A stretch of DNA of 64,000 nt. It comes from Sulfurimonas sp. Its GTDB lineage: Bacteria; Campylobacterota; Campylobacteria; Campylobacterales; Sulfurimonadaceae. Shown piece after piece: positions 26,772 through 35,602 of the stretch (the first letter of the stretch is position 1; the number at the start of each line of letters is the position of its first letter). The notes under the pieces were generated by a model. That model saw nothing but the letters and a program-made list of their open reading frames with translations, searched no databases and was not told the DNA's origin. Made by a program: the position numbers and the translations under genes. The stretch is from the NCBI RefSeq assembly GCF_014859695.1, contig NZ_JACUTS010000001.1:62001-126000 (forward strand). The letters are read 5' to 3'.

Positions 26772-27975
26772 GACAGTCATTGCGAGGAGCGAAGCGACGA
26801 AGCAATCTACTTGGAGAGAGTGTAAGTTGGGGGATGTTTGTATAAATATTGCCTATGGATACACTGCCAGTGCAAATTCTGAAAGAATTGGACCAAAATT
26901 TGTAAGAATTACCGATATAGTTCCAGCCAGAATTAATTGGGATACTGTGCCATTTTGTCAAATTGATGAATCAAAGAAAGAGCAATACAGACTAGAAATA
27001 GGCGATATAGTCATTGCGAGAACAGGAGCAACAACAGGCTATAACAAAGTAATTAGAGACAATGTAGATGCCGTTTTTGCATCATATTTAATAAGATACA
27101 AAATTAATTCAAAAATTGCCAATCCATCATATGTAGCATACAATTTACAATCTTATGAATGGAAAGGTTTTGTTGAAGGGATTATTGGCGGTTCAGCACA
27201 ACCAGGAGCGAATGCAAAACAATTTGCAAGTTTTAATTTTCTACTTCCACCACTAGAAGAACAAAAAGCAATAGCAGAAGTTCTAAGCTCCCTTGATGAT
27301 AAAATCGACCTTCTCCACCGCCAAAACAAAACCCTTGAAGAGTTAGCACAAACACTTTTTAGACAATGGTTTATTGAAGAAGCTAAGGATGAGTGGGAAG
27401 AATACAAAGTAAGAGATTTTGCTACTCATAAAAAAGTTAGTATAAAACCTGCACAAAATCCTAATGATGAGTTTTTACATTTTAGCTTACCTGCTTTTGA
27501 TACAAATAAAGAACCAAATATTGAATTGGGTTCAGATATTAAAAGTAATAAATATCAAGTAGAACCTTTTTCAATTTTAATGTCAAAACTAAATCCAAAA
27601 ACTCCAAGAGTATGGGATATTTACTTTGAACCTAAAGTAAATTCAATTTGTTCTACTGAGTTTCAAGTAATACAACCAAATGAAAAAGGGCTTTTCCCTT
27701 TCATATCAACACTTTTAAAATCAGATAAAGTTATTGGTGATTTGACAATGTCAGCTTCTGGTACAAGTGGAAGCCATCAAGGGGTAAAGCCAGAAGATAT
27801 ATTAAATATAAACTTTTTAACTCCATCAGTTGATAAGATAAGAGAATTTTCAGAATTACTAGAACCAAATTATTTAAAACAAATGAAAAATCAAAATCAA
27901 ATCAAAACTCTTGAAAATATGCGAGACACACTTTTGCCGAAGCTTATGAGTGGGGAAGTGAGGGTTGAATCATGA
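26764..27975 (+). CDS. hsdS: Type I restriction-modification specificity subunit
   Basis: Two TRD/coiled-coil repeats (LPPLEEQKAIAEVLSSLDDKIDLLHRQNKTLEELAQTLFRQWF); likely ATG at 26764 overlaps DUF1016 stop. Confidence 0.92.
   Translation: MSKTVIARSEATKQSTWRECKLGDVCINIAYGYTASANSERIGPKFVRITDIVPARINWDTVPFCQIDESKKEQYRLEIGDIVIARTGATTGYNKVIRDNVDAVFASYLIRYKINSKIANPSYVAYNLQSYEWKGFVEGIIGGSAQPGANAKQFASFNFLLPPLEEQKAIAEVLSSLDDKIDLLHRQNKTLEELAQTLFRQWFIEEAKDEWEEYKVRDFATHKKVSIKPAQNPNDEFLHFSLPAFDTNKEPNIELGSDIKSNKYQVEPFSILMSKLNPKTPRVWDIYFEPKVNSICSTEFQVIQPNEKGLFPFISTLLKSDKVIGDLTMSASGTSGSHQGVKPEDILNINFLTPSVDKIREFSELLEPNYLKQMKNQNQIKTLENMRDTLLPKLMSGEVRVES
26776..26808. repeat. Short palindromic 'RSEATKQS'-type dispersed repeat in the 5' coding region of hsdS
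   Basis: gtcattgcgaggagcgaagcgacgaagcaatct, with attgc...gcaat outer arms; translated VIARSEATKQS in the sense frame, reverse frame LLRRFAPRND. Confidence 0.85.
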
Positions 27976-30218
27976 ATGAAGTAAATCAAGCTATTTTATC
28001 CGTTGATAAAAACATCTCAAAAAACATAAGTAAATTTGATGATAGTGAAAGAGGTTTGCTTTCACAAAACATTTTATCACACCTTCGAAATTTAGTAGAA
28101 CTTATTTTTTTAACAATTTATAATCAAAGAAAAAACACATCTCTCAAACCTGAATATGAAAATTTTAGGATTGCAGAAAAATTTGTGAAATCAATTGGAA
28201 CATTTAGATTTTTAGGTAAATTTCATGATTTATTACAAATTTCTGCTTCTCATTATACTCTTGATGAAAATGCTTCTGAAAGATTAATGCTCAAATATTA
28301 TGAATATCTTTTAAAAATAAAGTCATTTTTACTAAAAGAATATAGTTTAGAAGTTTTTTTAAATATCAATGAATTTCCTATAAAGTTGGATAAAACCACA
28401 CAAGAATATTATGAAAAGATTGCAGAAAGAATAGATATACCTTTAATAGGGAAAACTCAAAAAGACAGATACTATATTCAAAAAATTAAACCTTTTTTTG
28501 TAAATAATGAAGTCTACTATGAGGCAACTTTTACAAAATCTCATGATAAAGTAAGTAAGTTTGATAGGATAATTGCTTTTACAAAATTAGACATTACTCA
28601 AAACTATGCTGTTGATTTATTTATTGGAAAAGAATATATCGAAATATTAGGTAAGCAAATGCCTATAAATGTTATTCAAAATTGGGAAGTTTCAATAAGA
28701 CCTTGTGAACTTAATAATTTTGCAAGAATATGCGGCATAAATATAAATATACAATCTAGTCATAAAGAATACAAAGAATTAATGCTGTTTTTAACTCAAA
28801 CAAGTTTCAGTCTTAATGAATATGTCATTCAAGAACAAGGATATTATGATTTTGTAAAAAATAAAGTAACAGATGGCAGCAAAATACAATTTTTTGATGT
28901 ATTAGATAATTGTAGAGAGCTGTTATTGCATAACAGAGCAGGTTCAAATATTGTTCGATACCTTCTACATATTATGAATAATAAAATTATAAAAAAACAA
29001 ACTCATAATGAATCAAACTTTAAACTATCTAATTTATTACTTAACTGGGGATGTATCCCTTTTGATCAAATGCCTTTTACTACATCATTGATCAATCATA
29101 ATCCAAGAATATATGATTTGTTTGATTGCATAAATCATGAAAATAGAGAACACGAATTTTTGGCTAGATTTATTCAAAACAATACAGAGATCAAAGGAGA
29201 ACTATTTACCCCATTAAATGAAGTGGAAAAATTTGATAATCTAAATACTCTTATCAAAAAATATAACGGTTTAATTTATAGAAAAACCCAGTCAAATCGC
29301 TTAATTGAAAGTTATAAAGATAGTTTTCTTTATATGAAAGGCTATAAAGAAAACACAATAGAGATAATCAAAAAATTAGAAGAGTTGTCAAATGAATGTA
29401 TTGAAAATTATTCTAATTCTGTAAAAGCTTGGATTGAAGGAACAGACCATAATATTGATTGTGAAGATAAAAAGAAATTTTTAATTAAAATGTTTGAAAG
29501 TTCAAAAGTGGCTATGATTTATGGAGCGGCTGGAACTGGAAAATCTACAATGATAAATCATATTTCTAACTTTTTTAAAGATAAGAAAAAAATTTATTTA
29601 GCACAAACAAATCCCGCAACAGATAATTTAGAAAGAAAAGTCGATGCTCCAAATTGTAAATTTATGACAATTACAAAATTTTTATCTAAAAGAAATAGTG
29701 ATACTAAATGTGTAATTTTATTTATAGATGAAAGTAGTACAGTTAATAATTCTGATATGCTCGCTATTTTAAATAAAGCTTCCTTTTCTCTGATAGTATT
29801 AGTTGGCGATATTTTTCAGATTGAATCTATTAGGTTTGGAAATTGGTTTGAATCATCAAAAGATTTTTTACCAAAAAATACTATTTTTGAGCTAACTAAG
29901 CCTTGGAGAAGTAAAAATGATAATTTACTTGAATTATGGGATAAAGTTCGAAGTTTAAAAGATGACATTTCAGAACATATTCAAAGAAATGGGTACTCTA
30001 CTAATTTAGATGAGTCTATTTTTGATAATCATAGAGATGATGAAATAATACTTTGTTTAAATTATGATGGACTTTATGGAATAAATAATATAAATAGGTT
30101 TTTACAAGCTAATAATCCAAATAAACCCATTGAGTGGGGAAGTTTAATATATAAAATAAACGATCCCATTTTATTTAATGAAAAAAAAGATTTGGTGATG
30201 CCATATATAATAATCTAA
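27972..30218 (+). CDS. Superfamily 1 helicase/ATPase (N-terminal part; frame broken near 30188)
   Basis: Walker A MIYGAAGTGKSTMIN, Walker B CVILFIDESST, motif III LVGDIFQIESI; ATGA overlap with hsdS. Confidence 0.85.
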   Translation: MNEVNQAILSVDKNISKNISKFDDSERGLLSQNILSHLRNLVELIFLTIYNQRKNTSLKPEYENFRIAEKFVKSIGTFRFLGKFHDLLQISASHYTLDENASERLMLKYYEYLLKIKSFLLKEYSLEVFLNINEFPIKLDKTTQEYYEKIAERIDIPLIGKTQKDRYYIQKIKPFFVNNEVYYEATFTKSHDKVSKFDRIIAFTKLDITQNYAVDLFIGKEYIEILGKQMPINVIQNWEVSIRPCELNNFARICGININIQSSHKEYKELMLFLTQTSFSLNEYVIQEQGYYDFVKNKVTDGSKIQFFDVLDNCRELLLHNRAGSNIVRYLLHIMNNKIIKKQTHNESNFKLSNLLLNWGCIPFDQMPFTTSLINHNPRIYDLFDCINHENREHEFLARFIQNNTEIKGELFTPLNEVEKFDNLNTLIKKYNGLIYRKTQSNRLIESYKDSFLYMKGYKENTIEIIKKLEELSNECIENYSNSVKAWIEGTDHNIDCEDKKKFLIKMFESSKVAMIYGAAGTGKSTMINHISNFFKDKKKIYLAQTNPATDNLERKVDAPNCKFMTITKFLSKRNSDTKCVILFIDESSTVNNSDMLAILNKASFSLIVLVGDIFQIESIRFGNWFESSKDFLPKNTIFELTKPWRSKNDNLLELWDKVRSLKDDISEHIQRNGYSTNLDESIFDNHRDDEIILCLNYDGLYGINNINRFLQANNPNKPIEWGSLIYKINDPILFNEKKDLVMPYIII

Positions 30219-30676
30219 AAGGCAAGATAGTTGATATAAAAGTTTTAGACAAACAAATCGAGTTTGATATAGAGATAGATAAAGTAGTAAATCAGTTAGA
30301 TATAGAATGGTACGATTTTGAATTAGTAAGTAGTGATAGCAAAAAATCAGTTATTAGATTTAAAGTTAATCAATTTCCAACAACAGATGAGGATGATGAA
30401 TCATCAGAAGCAATAGTTCCATTTCAAGTTGCTTATGCCGTATCTATTCATAAAGCTCAAGGCTTAGAGTACAGTTCTGTCAAGATTGTCATAACTAATG
30501 AAGTAGAGGAAATGATAACCCATAATATATTTTATACCGCAATAACAAGAGCCAAAGAAGATTTAAAAATATACTGGTCGCCTGAAACAGAAAACAAAAT
30601 TTTACAAGAGTTAAAACGAAAAGACAATAATAAAGATGTTGGATTGTTGAAATCAATAATTGAAAGAGCAAAGTAA
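30188..30676 (+). pseudogene. C-terminal part of the same SF1 helicase in the -1 frame
   Basis: -1 frame reads RFGDAIYNNLKGKIVDIKV...FQVAYAVSIHKAQGLEYSSVKIVITNEVEEMITHNIFYTAITRAKEDLKIYW..., the UvrD/RecD-like motif V-VI region missing from the upstream ORF. Confidence 0.85.
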
Positions 30677-30677
30677 A

Positions 30678-30812
30678 ATGACTAAAATAACCGAAAATGA
30701 AATAGAATTGTTTGTAATTGAATTTTTAGAAAAACTTAAATCACACTATTTTAACAGACTGATTAAAGTAAATATAAATCTAGAAAAGTATATACTTTTT
30801 TCTAGATATTAA
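30678..30812 (+). pseudogene. Truncated 5' remnant of hsdR
   Basis: MTKITENEIELFVIEFLEKL... vs full hsdR MTKITENEIELFAIELLERL; first 30 nt identical to 32423-32452. Confidence 0.85.
30779..30806. promoter_or_regulatory. Near-perfect palindrome upstream of abiEi, candidate AbiEi operator
   Basis: tctagaaaagtatatacttttttctaga: symmetric arms around gtatatac (2-nt length difference in the A/T runs), ~20 bp before abiEi ATG. Confidence 0.5.
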
Positions 30813-30826
30813 TAAAAAGGAAACCT

Positions 30827-31435
30827 ATGTCTAGCCTCTATAATAAAGCATTTTATTTTATATCTGGACATGGTAGGGGGTGGGCATTTTCATCTGGTGA
30901 TTTACTTGGTAAATTTAGTAGAACGCAAGCAGATAACCTTCTCTGTGAACTTCTAAAAGATGGCAAGATACGCAGAGTAAGCAGAGGCATCTACGACTAC
31001 CCAAAATATAGCGAGTTTTTAGAGCAAAATGTAAGTCCTGACATTGATCAAGTAGCGAGAGCATATGCAAGAAAATTTAATTGGAGAATAGAAATCTTAG
31101 GCGATAGTGCTTTAAATATGCTTGGGTTATCTACACAAGTTGTTGCTAAGTACATTTATCTCAATGATGGGGCAAATAGAACCTATGACATATTAGGTAC
31201 AACGCTAGAGTTTAAAAAAGCCACTTTAAAAGATATAGGTTTTAAGTACAAAGAGAGTTCATTGATAGTTCAAGCTCTTAAAGCTTTAGGTAAAGAGCGA
31301 ATAACTGCTGATGTTATAAAGCAAATTCAAAAAAATATTGACCCTAAGATGTATGAGAAGATTTTAAAAGACACTCAGTCTTCAACGACATGGATTTATG
31401 AAACAATTAAACTGATTTGTCAGGTTGAAACATGA
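30827..31435 (+). CDS. abiEi: DUF6088 / AbiEi-family antitoxin (winged-helix)
   Basis: GWAFSSGDLLGKFSRTQADNLLCELLKDGKIRRVSRGIYDYPKYSE; ATGA overlap with a downstream nucleotidyltransferase. Confidence 0.88.
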   Translation: MSSLYNKAFYFISGHGRGWAFSSGDLLGKFSRTQADNLLCELLKDGKIRRVSRGIYDYPKYSEFLEQNVSPDIDQVARAYARKFNWRIEILGDSALNMLGLSTQVVAKYIYLNDGANRTYDILGTTLEFKKATLKDIGFKYKESSLIVQALKALGKERITADVIKQIQKNIDPKMYEKILKDTQSSTTWIYETIKLICQVET

Positions 31436-32430
31436 ATAAAATAGCTCTAGCATCATCAGAAAATAGAAAACAACTTTTTAGTGCAACTGCTAGAAAAATG
31501 AACACAACATCTGCTATCATTGAAAAAGATTTTTGGGTTGTATGGGTGTTAGATAAGATATTTTTTGATGAGAGACTTAACAAAATTTTGATGTTTAAAG
31601 GCGGTACGAGTCTTTCTAAGGTCTTTGATCTTATAGGTCGCTTTTCAGAAGATATAGATCTGATACTAGACTGGAGAGAGGTTACAAAAGAAGACCCAAA
31701 AGAAGAGCGAGATTCTAAAACAAAACAAGTTAAGTTTAACGAGCAAGTTAATGAAGATGCAAAAGCTTATATAAAAGATGTATTGTTGCCTATTATTTCA
31801 GAGATTGTTTTCCCTCAATGTGTTTGCACAATAGATAAAAGTGAGGCATTCAATATTAATGTAAAATATCCTGCTACTTTTGATGATTTATATTTAAGAC
31901 CTCAGATTTTACTCGAAATTGGTCCTCTGGCTTCTTGGTTGCCATATGATAGTTTTGAAATAGTGCCATATGCTGCACAACATTTTTCAAAGGTGTTTGA
32001 AAGACCAAAATGTAGTGTTAATGCTATAGTTGCTAAAAGAACATTTTGGGAAAAAACTACGATTTTACATCAAGAAGCCCATAGAGTTCAAGAAAAGCCT
32101 TTACCTTCTAGATATTCAAGACATTATTATGATTTGGCAGTAATGGCTAAATCAACCGTAAAAGATGAGGCTATTAAGGATTTGGAACTTTTAAAAAATG
32201 TCGTTGAGTTTAAAAAGAAATTTTATCCTTCTGCTTGGGCAAAATTTGATGATGCAACACCTGGTAGTTTAAAACTTTTGCCTCCTAATTTTAGAGTCGA
32301 AGAGTTACGAAAAGACTACAATGCTATGGAACATATGATTTTTAATAAGTATCTTACTTTTGAAGAAATAATGTTAATATTAAAAGCACTAGAAGATGAT
32401 ATAAATTCTTTGGAGCCAACTGATGACTAA
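31432..32430 (+). CDS. abiEii: AbiEii-family nucleotidyltransferase toxin
   Basis: MFKGGTSLSKVFDLIGRFSEDIDLIL nucleotidyltransferase motif. Confidence 0.92.
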   Translation: MNKIALASSENRKQLFSATARKMNTTSAIIEKDFWVVWVLDKIFFDERLNKILMFKGGTSLSKVFDLIGRFSEDIDLILDWREVTKEDPKEERDSKTKQVKFNEQVNEDAKAYIKDVLLPIISEIVFPQCVCTIDKSEAFNINVKYPATFDDLYLRPQILLEIGPLASWLPYDSFEIVPYAAQHFSKVFERPKCSVNAIVAKRTFWEKTTILHQEAHRVQEKPLPSRYSRHYYDLAVMAKSTVKDEAIKDLELLKNVVEFKKKFYPSAWAKFDDATPGSLKLLPPNFRVEELRKDYNAMEHMIFNKYLTFEEIMLILKALEDDINSLEPTDD

Positions 32431-35400
32431 AATAACCGAAAATGAAATAGAACTATTCGCCATAGAACTTTTGGAGCGCCTTGGGTTCGAGTATATCTAT
32501 GCACCAAACATAGCACCTGACAGCCAAACTCCTATGAGAGAATCTTTTGAAGATGTGATCTTAAAAGACAAACTCCAAAACGCACTTATAGCTATCAATC
32601 CTACTTTAGAATATGACCTAATAGAATATGCTATAAAACAGTGCCAAAGACTTAGATCTACAGAGCTTTTGCGTGATAACGAAACTTTTCACAAAGTGCT
32701 TACGGAGGGTATAACTGTTGAGGTTCAAAGAGATGGTGTCACACGTGGAGAGATAGTTAAACTCATAGATTTTGATGATGTGAGCCGTAATGATTTTGTA
32801 GTATCCAATCAATTCACTATCGTTGAAAATGGTATCAACAAGCGACCTGACCTCATCCTCTTTGTAAACGGCTTGCCATTAGTGGTAGTTGAGCTGAAAA
32901 ACCCCGTAGATGAAAATGCAACTATTGGTTCCGCTTACAAGCAGATACAAACATATAAAAGTGTTACACCGTCGCTATTTACCTACAACGCTTTTTGTGT
33001 CATAAGTGATGGCTTTGAAGCGAAAGCGGGAAGTATATCCGCAGGTTTATCACGATTTATGAGTTGGAAAAGCAGTGATGGAAAGAGTGAGGCTTCAAAG
33101 CTTGTCTCACACATGGAAACGCTTATAAATGGTATGTTAAATCCTGCTACATTGCTTGATTTAGTCCGAAACTTCATCGTTTATGAGAAGAGTACAAAGG
33201 TAGATAGCAAAACGCAAATCACTACCATTGAAACAGTAAAGAAGTTAGCAGCTTATCATCAATACTATGCGGTAAACAAAGCAGTCGAGAGAACGACACG
33301 GGCAAGCAGCATTGACGGCGATAAAAAAGGCGGGGTTGTCTGGCATACGCAAGGAAGCGGTAAGTCGCTCTCTATGGTTTTTTATACCGGTAAAATCGTT
33401 CTCAGCCTAAACAATCCGACCATCTTGGTAATCACCGATAGAAATGATTTGGATGACCAGCTTTTTGATACTTTTGCCAGTTCACAGAGTTTACTCAGAC
33501 AGGAGCCTATTCAAGCGCTAAACAGAGACCATTTAAAAAGTCTTCTGAAAGTTGCAAGCGGCGGAGTCATATTTGCAACTATTCAAAAGTTTTCGCCCCA
33601 AGATGGAAATATCTATGATGAGCTCTCAGACAGACGAAACATCATAGTCATAGCCGATGAGGCACACCGTACACAGTATGGGTTTAAACCTAAAACGGTT
33701 GATGAAAAAGACAAAGACGGCAATGTTATCGGTAAAAAGATTGTTTATGGATTTGCAAAATACCTCAGAGATGCTCTCCCAAATGCCACTTATCTTGGAT
33801 TTACAGGCACGCCGATAGAAAGCAGTGACATAAACACGCCTGCCGTGTTTGGTGATTATGTAGATATTTACGATATTTCACAAGCGGTTGAAGATGGCGC
33901 TACTGTTAAAATCTACTATGAAAGCCGACTTGCAAAGATACAGTTGAGCGATGAAGGCAAAAAGCTTGTCAAAGAGCTTGATGATGAACTTGGAAATGAG
34001 GAACTGGACGATACGCAAAACGAAGTTTCTTTAGTAAAAGCCAAAGCGAAATGGACGCAACTTGAAGCGCTCATAGGAAGTGAGAACAGAGTTAAAGAAG
34101 TCGCAAGCGATATTGTAAATCATTTTGAAGCGCGTCAAGAAGTGTTTGATGGCAAAGGGATGATAGTAGCAATGAGTAGAAGGATAGCTGTCAGCCTCTA
34201 TGAAGAGATTATTAAACTTCGTCCTCAGTGGCATAGTGATGATTTGAATAAGGGCGTTATCAAAGTTATCATGACAGCCAGTTCTAGTGATGGTCCGCAA
34301 ATGGCAAAACACCATACTACAAAGCAACAAAGACGAGATTTGGCTTCTCGTATGAAAGATACGAATGATGAACTAAAACTCGTCATCGTTAGGGATATGT
34401 GGCTGACTGGATTTGACGCACCGTCAATGCATACACTCTACATTGACAAACCGATGAAAGGGCATAATCTCATGCAAGCCATCGCAAGGGTTAATAGAGT
34501 TTATAAAGATAAGCCGGGTGGACTCGTTGTTGATTATCTTGGGATTGCGAGTGACCTTAAAAAAGCCCTTTCGTTTTATAGTGACAGTGGCGGTAAAGGT
34601 GATCCTGCACTTGCACAAGAAAAGGCTGTTGCACTGATGCTTGAAAAACTTGAAGTTGTATCGCAGATGTATTATGGATTCGCTTATGAAGATTATTTCC
34701 AAACAGATACGAGAGGTAAATTAACCCTTATACTCGAAGCAGAAGAACATATACTCGGCATTGAAGATGGTAAAAAAAGATACATAGATGAAGTAACAGC
34801 ATTATCACAAGCATTTGCTATCGCGGTTCCTCATGAAGAAGCTATGGATGTAAAAGATGAAGTCTCATTTTTTCAAGCGGTAAAAGCACGACTAGTGAAG
34901 TTCAATGGCACTGGAAGCAGTGTCACGGATGAAGAGATGGAAACAACCATCCGCCAAGTCATAGATAAAGCACTTGTAACGGAGCAGGTGATAGATATTT
35001 TTGATGCTTCTGGGATTAAAAAGCCTGATATCTCTATCTTGTCTGAAGAGTTTTTACTAGAAGTTCAAGGGATGAAGCATAAAAATATAGCTCTTGAAGT
35101 ACTAAAGAAACTACTTAACGATGAGATAAAAACTAGAATGAAAACAAATTTTGTTCAAAGTAAAACACTCATGGAGATGTTAGAAAATTCTATCAAAAAA
35201 TATCAAAATAAAATACTCACCGCAGCTGAAGTTATAGATGAGTTAATAAAACTCAGTAAAGATATTCACAAGATGGATGAAGAGCCAAAAGCAATGGGTT
35301 TGAGTGATTTTGAATATGCATTTTATACGGCAGTTGCAAATAACGAAAGCGCAAAAGAGCTTATGAGCAAAGATGTTTTACGAGAACTTGCCGTTGTTTT

Positions 35401-35587
35401 GACTCAGAGGGTGCGAGAAAATGCTTCTATTGATTGGACTATCAAAGAGAGTGTCAGAGCTAAATTAAAAGTTATAGTTAAAAGAACTCTGCGACAGTTT
35501 GGTTATCCGCCGGATATGCAAATGTTGGCGACTGAAACGGTACTCAAACAAGCGGAAATGATTGCAAACGAACTTACAAATTTTTAA
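32423..35587 (+). CDS. hsdR: Type I restriction endonuclease subunit R
   Basis: RPDLILFVNGLPLVVVELKNP (PD-ExK), VVWHTQGSGKSLSMVFY (Walker A), IADEAHRTQYG (DEAH), ATYLGFTGTPIE. Confidence 0.96.
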   Translation: MTKITENEIELFAIELLERLGFEYIYAPNIAPDSQTPMRESFEDVILKDKLQNALIAINPTLEYDLIEYAIKQCQRLRSTELLRDNETFHKVLTEGITVEVQRDGVTRGEIVKLIDFDDVSRNDFVVSNQFTIVENGINKRPDLILFVNGLPLVVVELKNPVDENATIGSAYKQIQTYKSVTPSLFTYNAFCVISDGFEAKAGSISAGLSRFMSWKSSDGKSEASKLVSHMETLINGMLNPATLLDLVRNFIVYEKSTKVDSKTQITTIETVKKLAAYHQYYAVNKAVERTTRASSIDGDKKGGVVWHTQGSGKSLSMVFYTGKIVLSLNNPTILVITDRNDLDDQLFDTFASSQSLLRQEPIQALNRDHLKSLLKVASGGVIFATIQKFSPQDGNIYDELSDRRNIIVIADEAHRTQYGFKPKTVDEKDKDGNVIGKKIVYGFAKYLRDALPNATYLGFTGTPIESSDINTPAVFGDYVDIYDISQAVEDGATVKIYYESRLAKIQLSDEGKKLVKELDDELGNEELDDTQNEVSLVKAKAKWTQLEALIGSENRVKEVASDIVNHFEARQEVFDGKGMIVAMSRRIAVSLYEEIIKLRPQWHSDDLNKGVIKVIMTASSSDGPQMAKHHTTKQQRRDLASRMKDTNDELKLVIVRDMWLTGFDAPSMHTLYIDKPMKGHNLMQAIARVNRVYKDKPGGLVVDYLGIASDLKKALSFYSDSGGKGDPALAQEKAVALMLEKLEVVSQMYYGFAYEDYFQTDTRGKLTLILEAEEHILGIEDGKKRYIDEVTALSQAFAIAVPHEEAMDVKDEVSFFQAVKARLVKFNGTGSSVTDEEMETTIRQVIDKALVTEQVIDIFDASGIKKPDISILSEEFLLEVQGMKHKNIALEVLKKLLNDEIKTRMKTNFVQSKTLMEMLENSIKKYQNKILTAAEVIDELIKLSKDIHKMDEEPKAMGLSDFEYAFYTAVANNESAKELMSKDVLRELAVVLTQRVRENASIDWTIKESVRAKLKVIVKRTLRQFGYPPDMQMLATETVLKQAEMIANELTNF

Positions 35588-35602
35588 GATGGAGATTTTT
35601 AT

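Noticed and set aside
27972-29500. Possible HEPN-type RNase domain in the helicase N-terminus (RGLLSQNILSHLRNLVELIF)
   Set aside because: No clear R-x4-6-H catalytic motif in this sequence; recorded only as an unknown helical region needing structure prediction.
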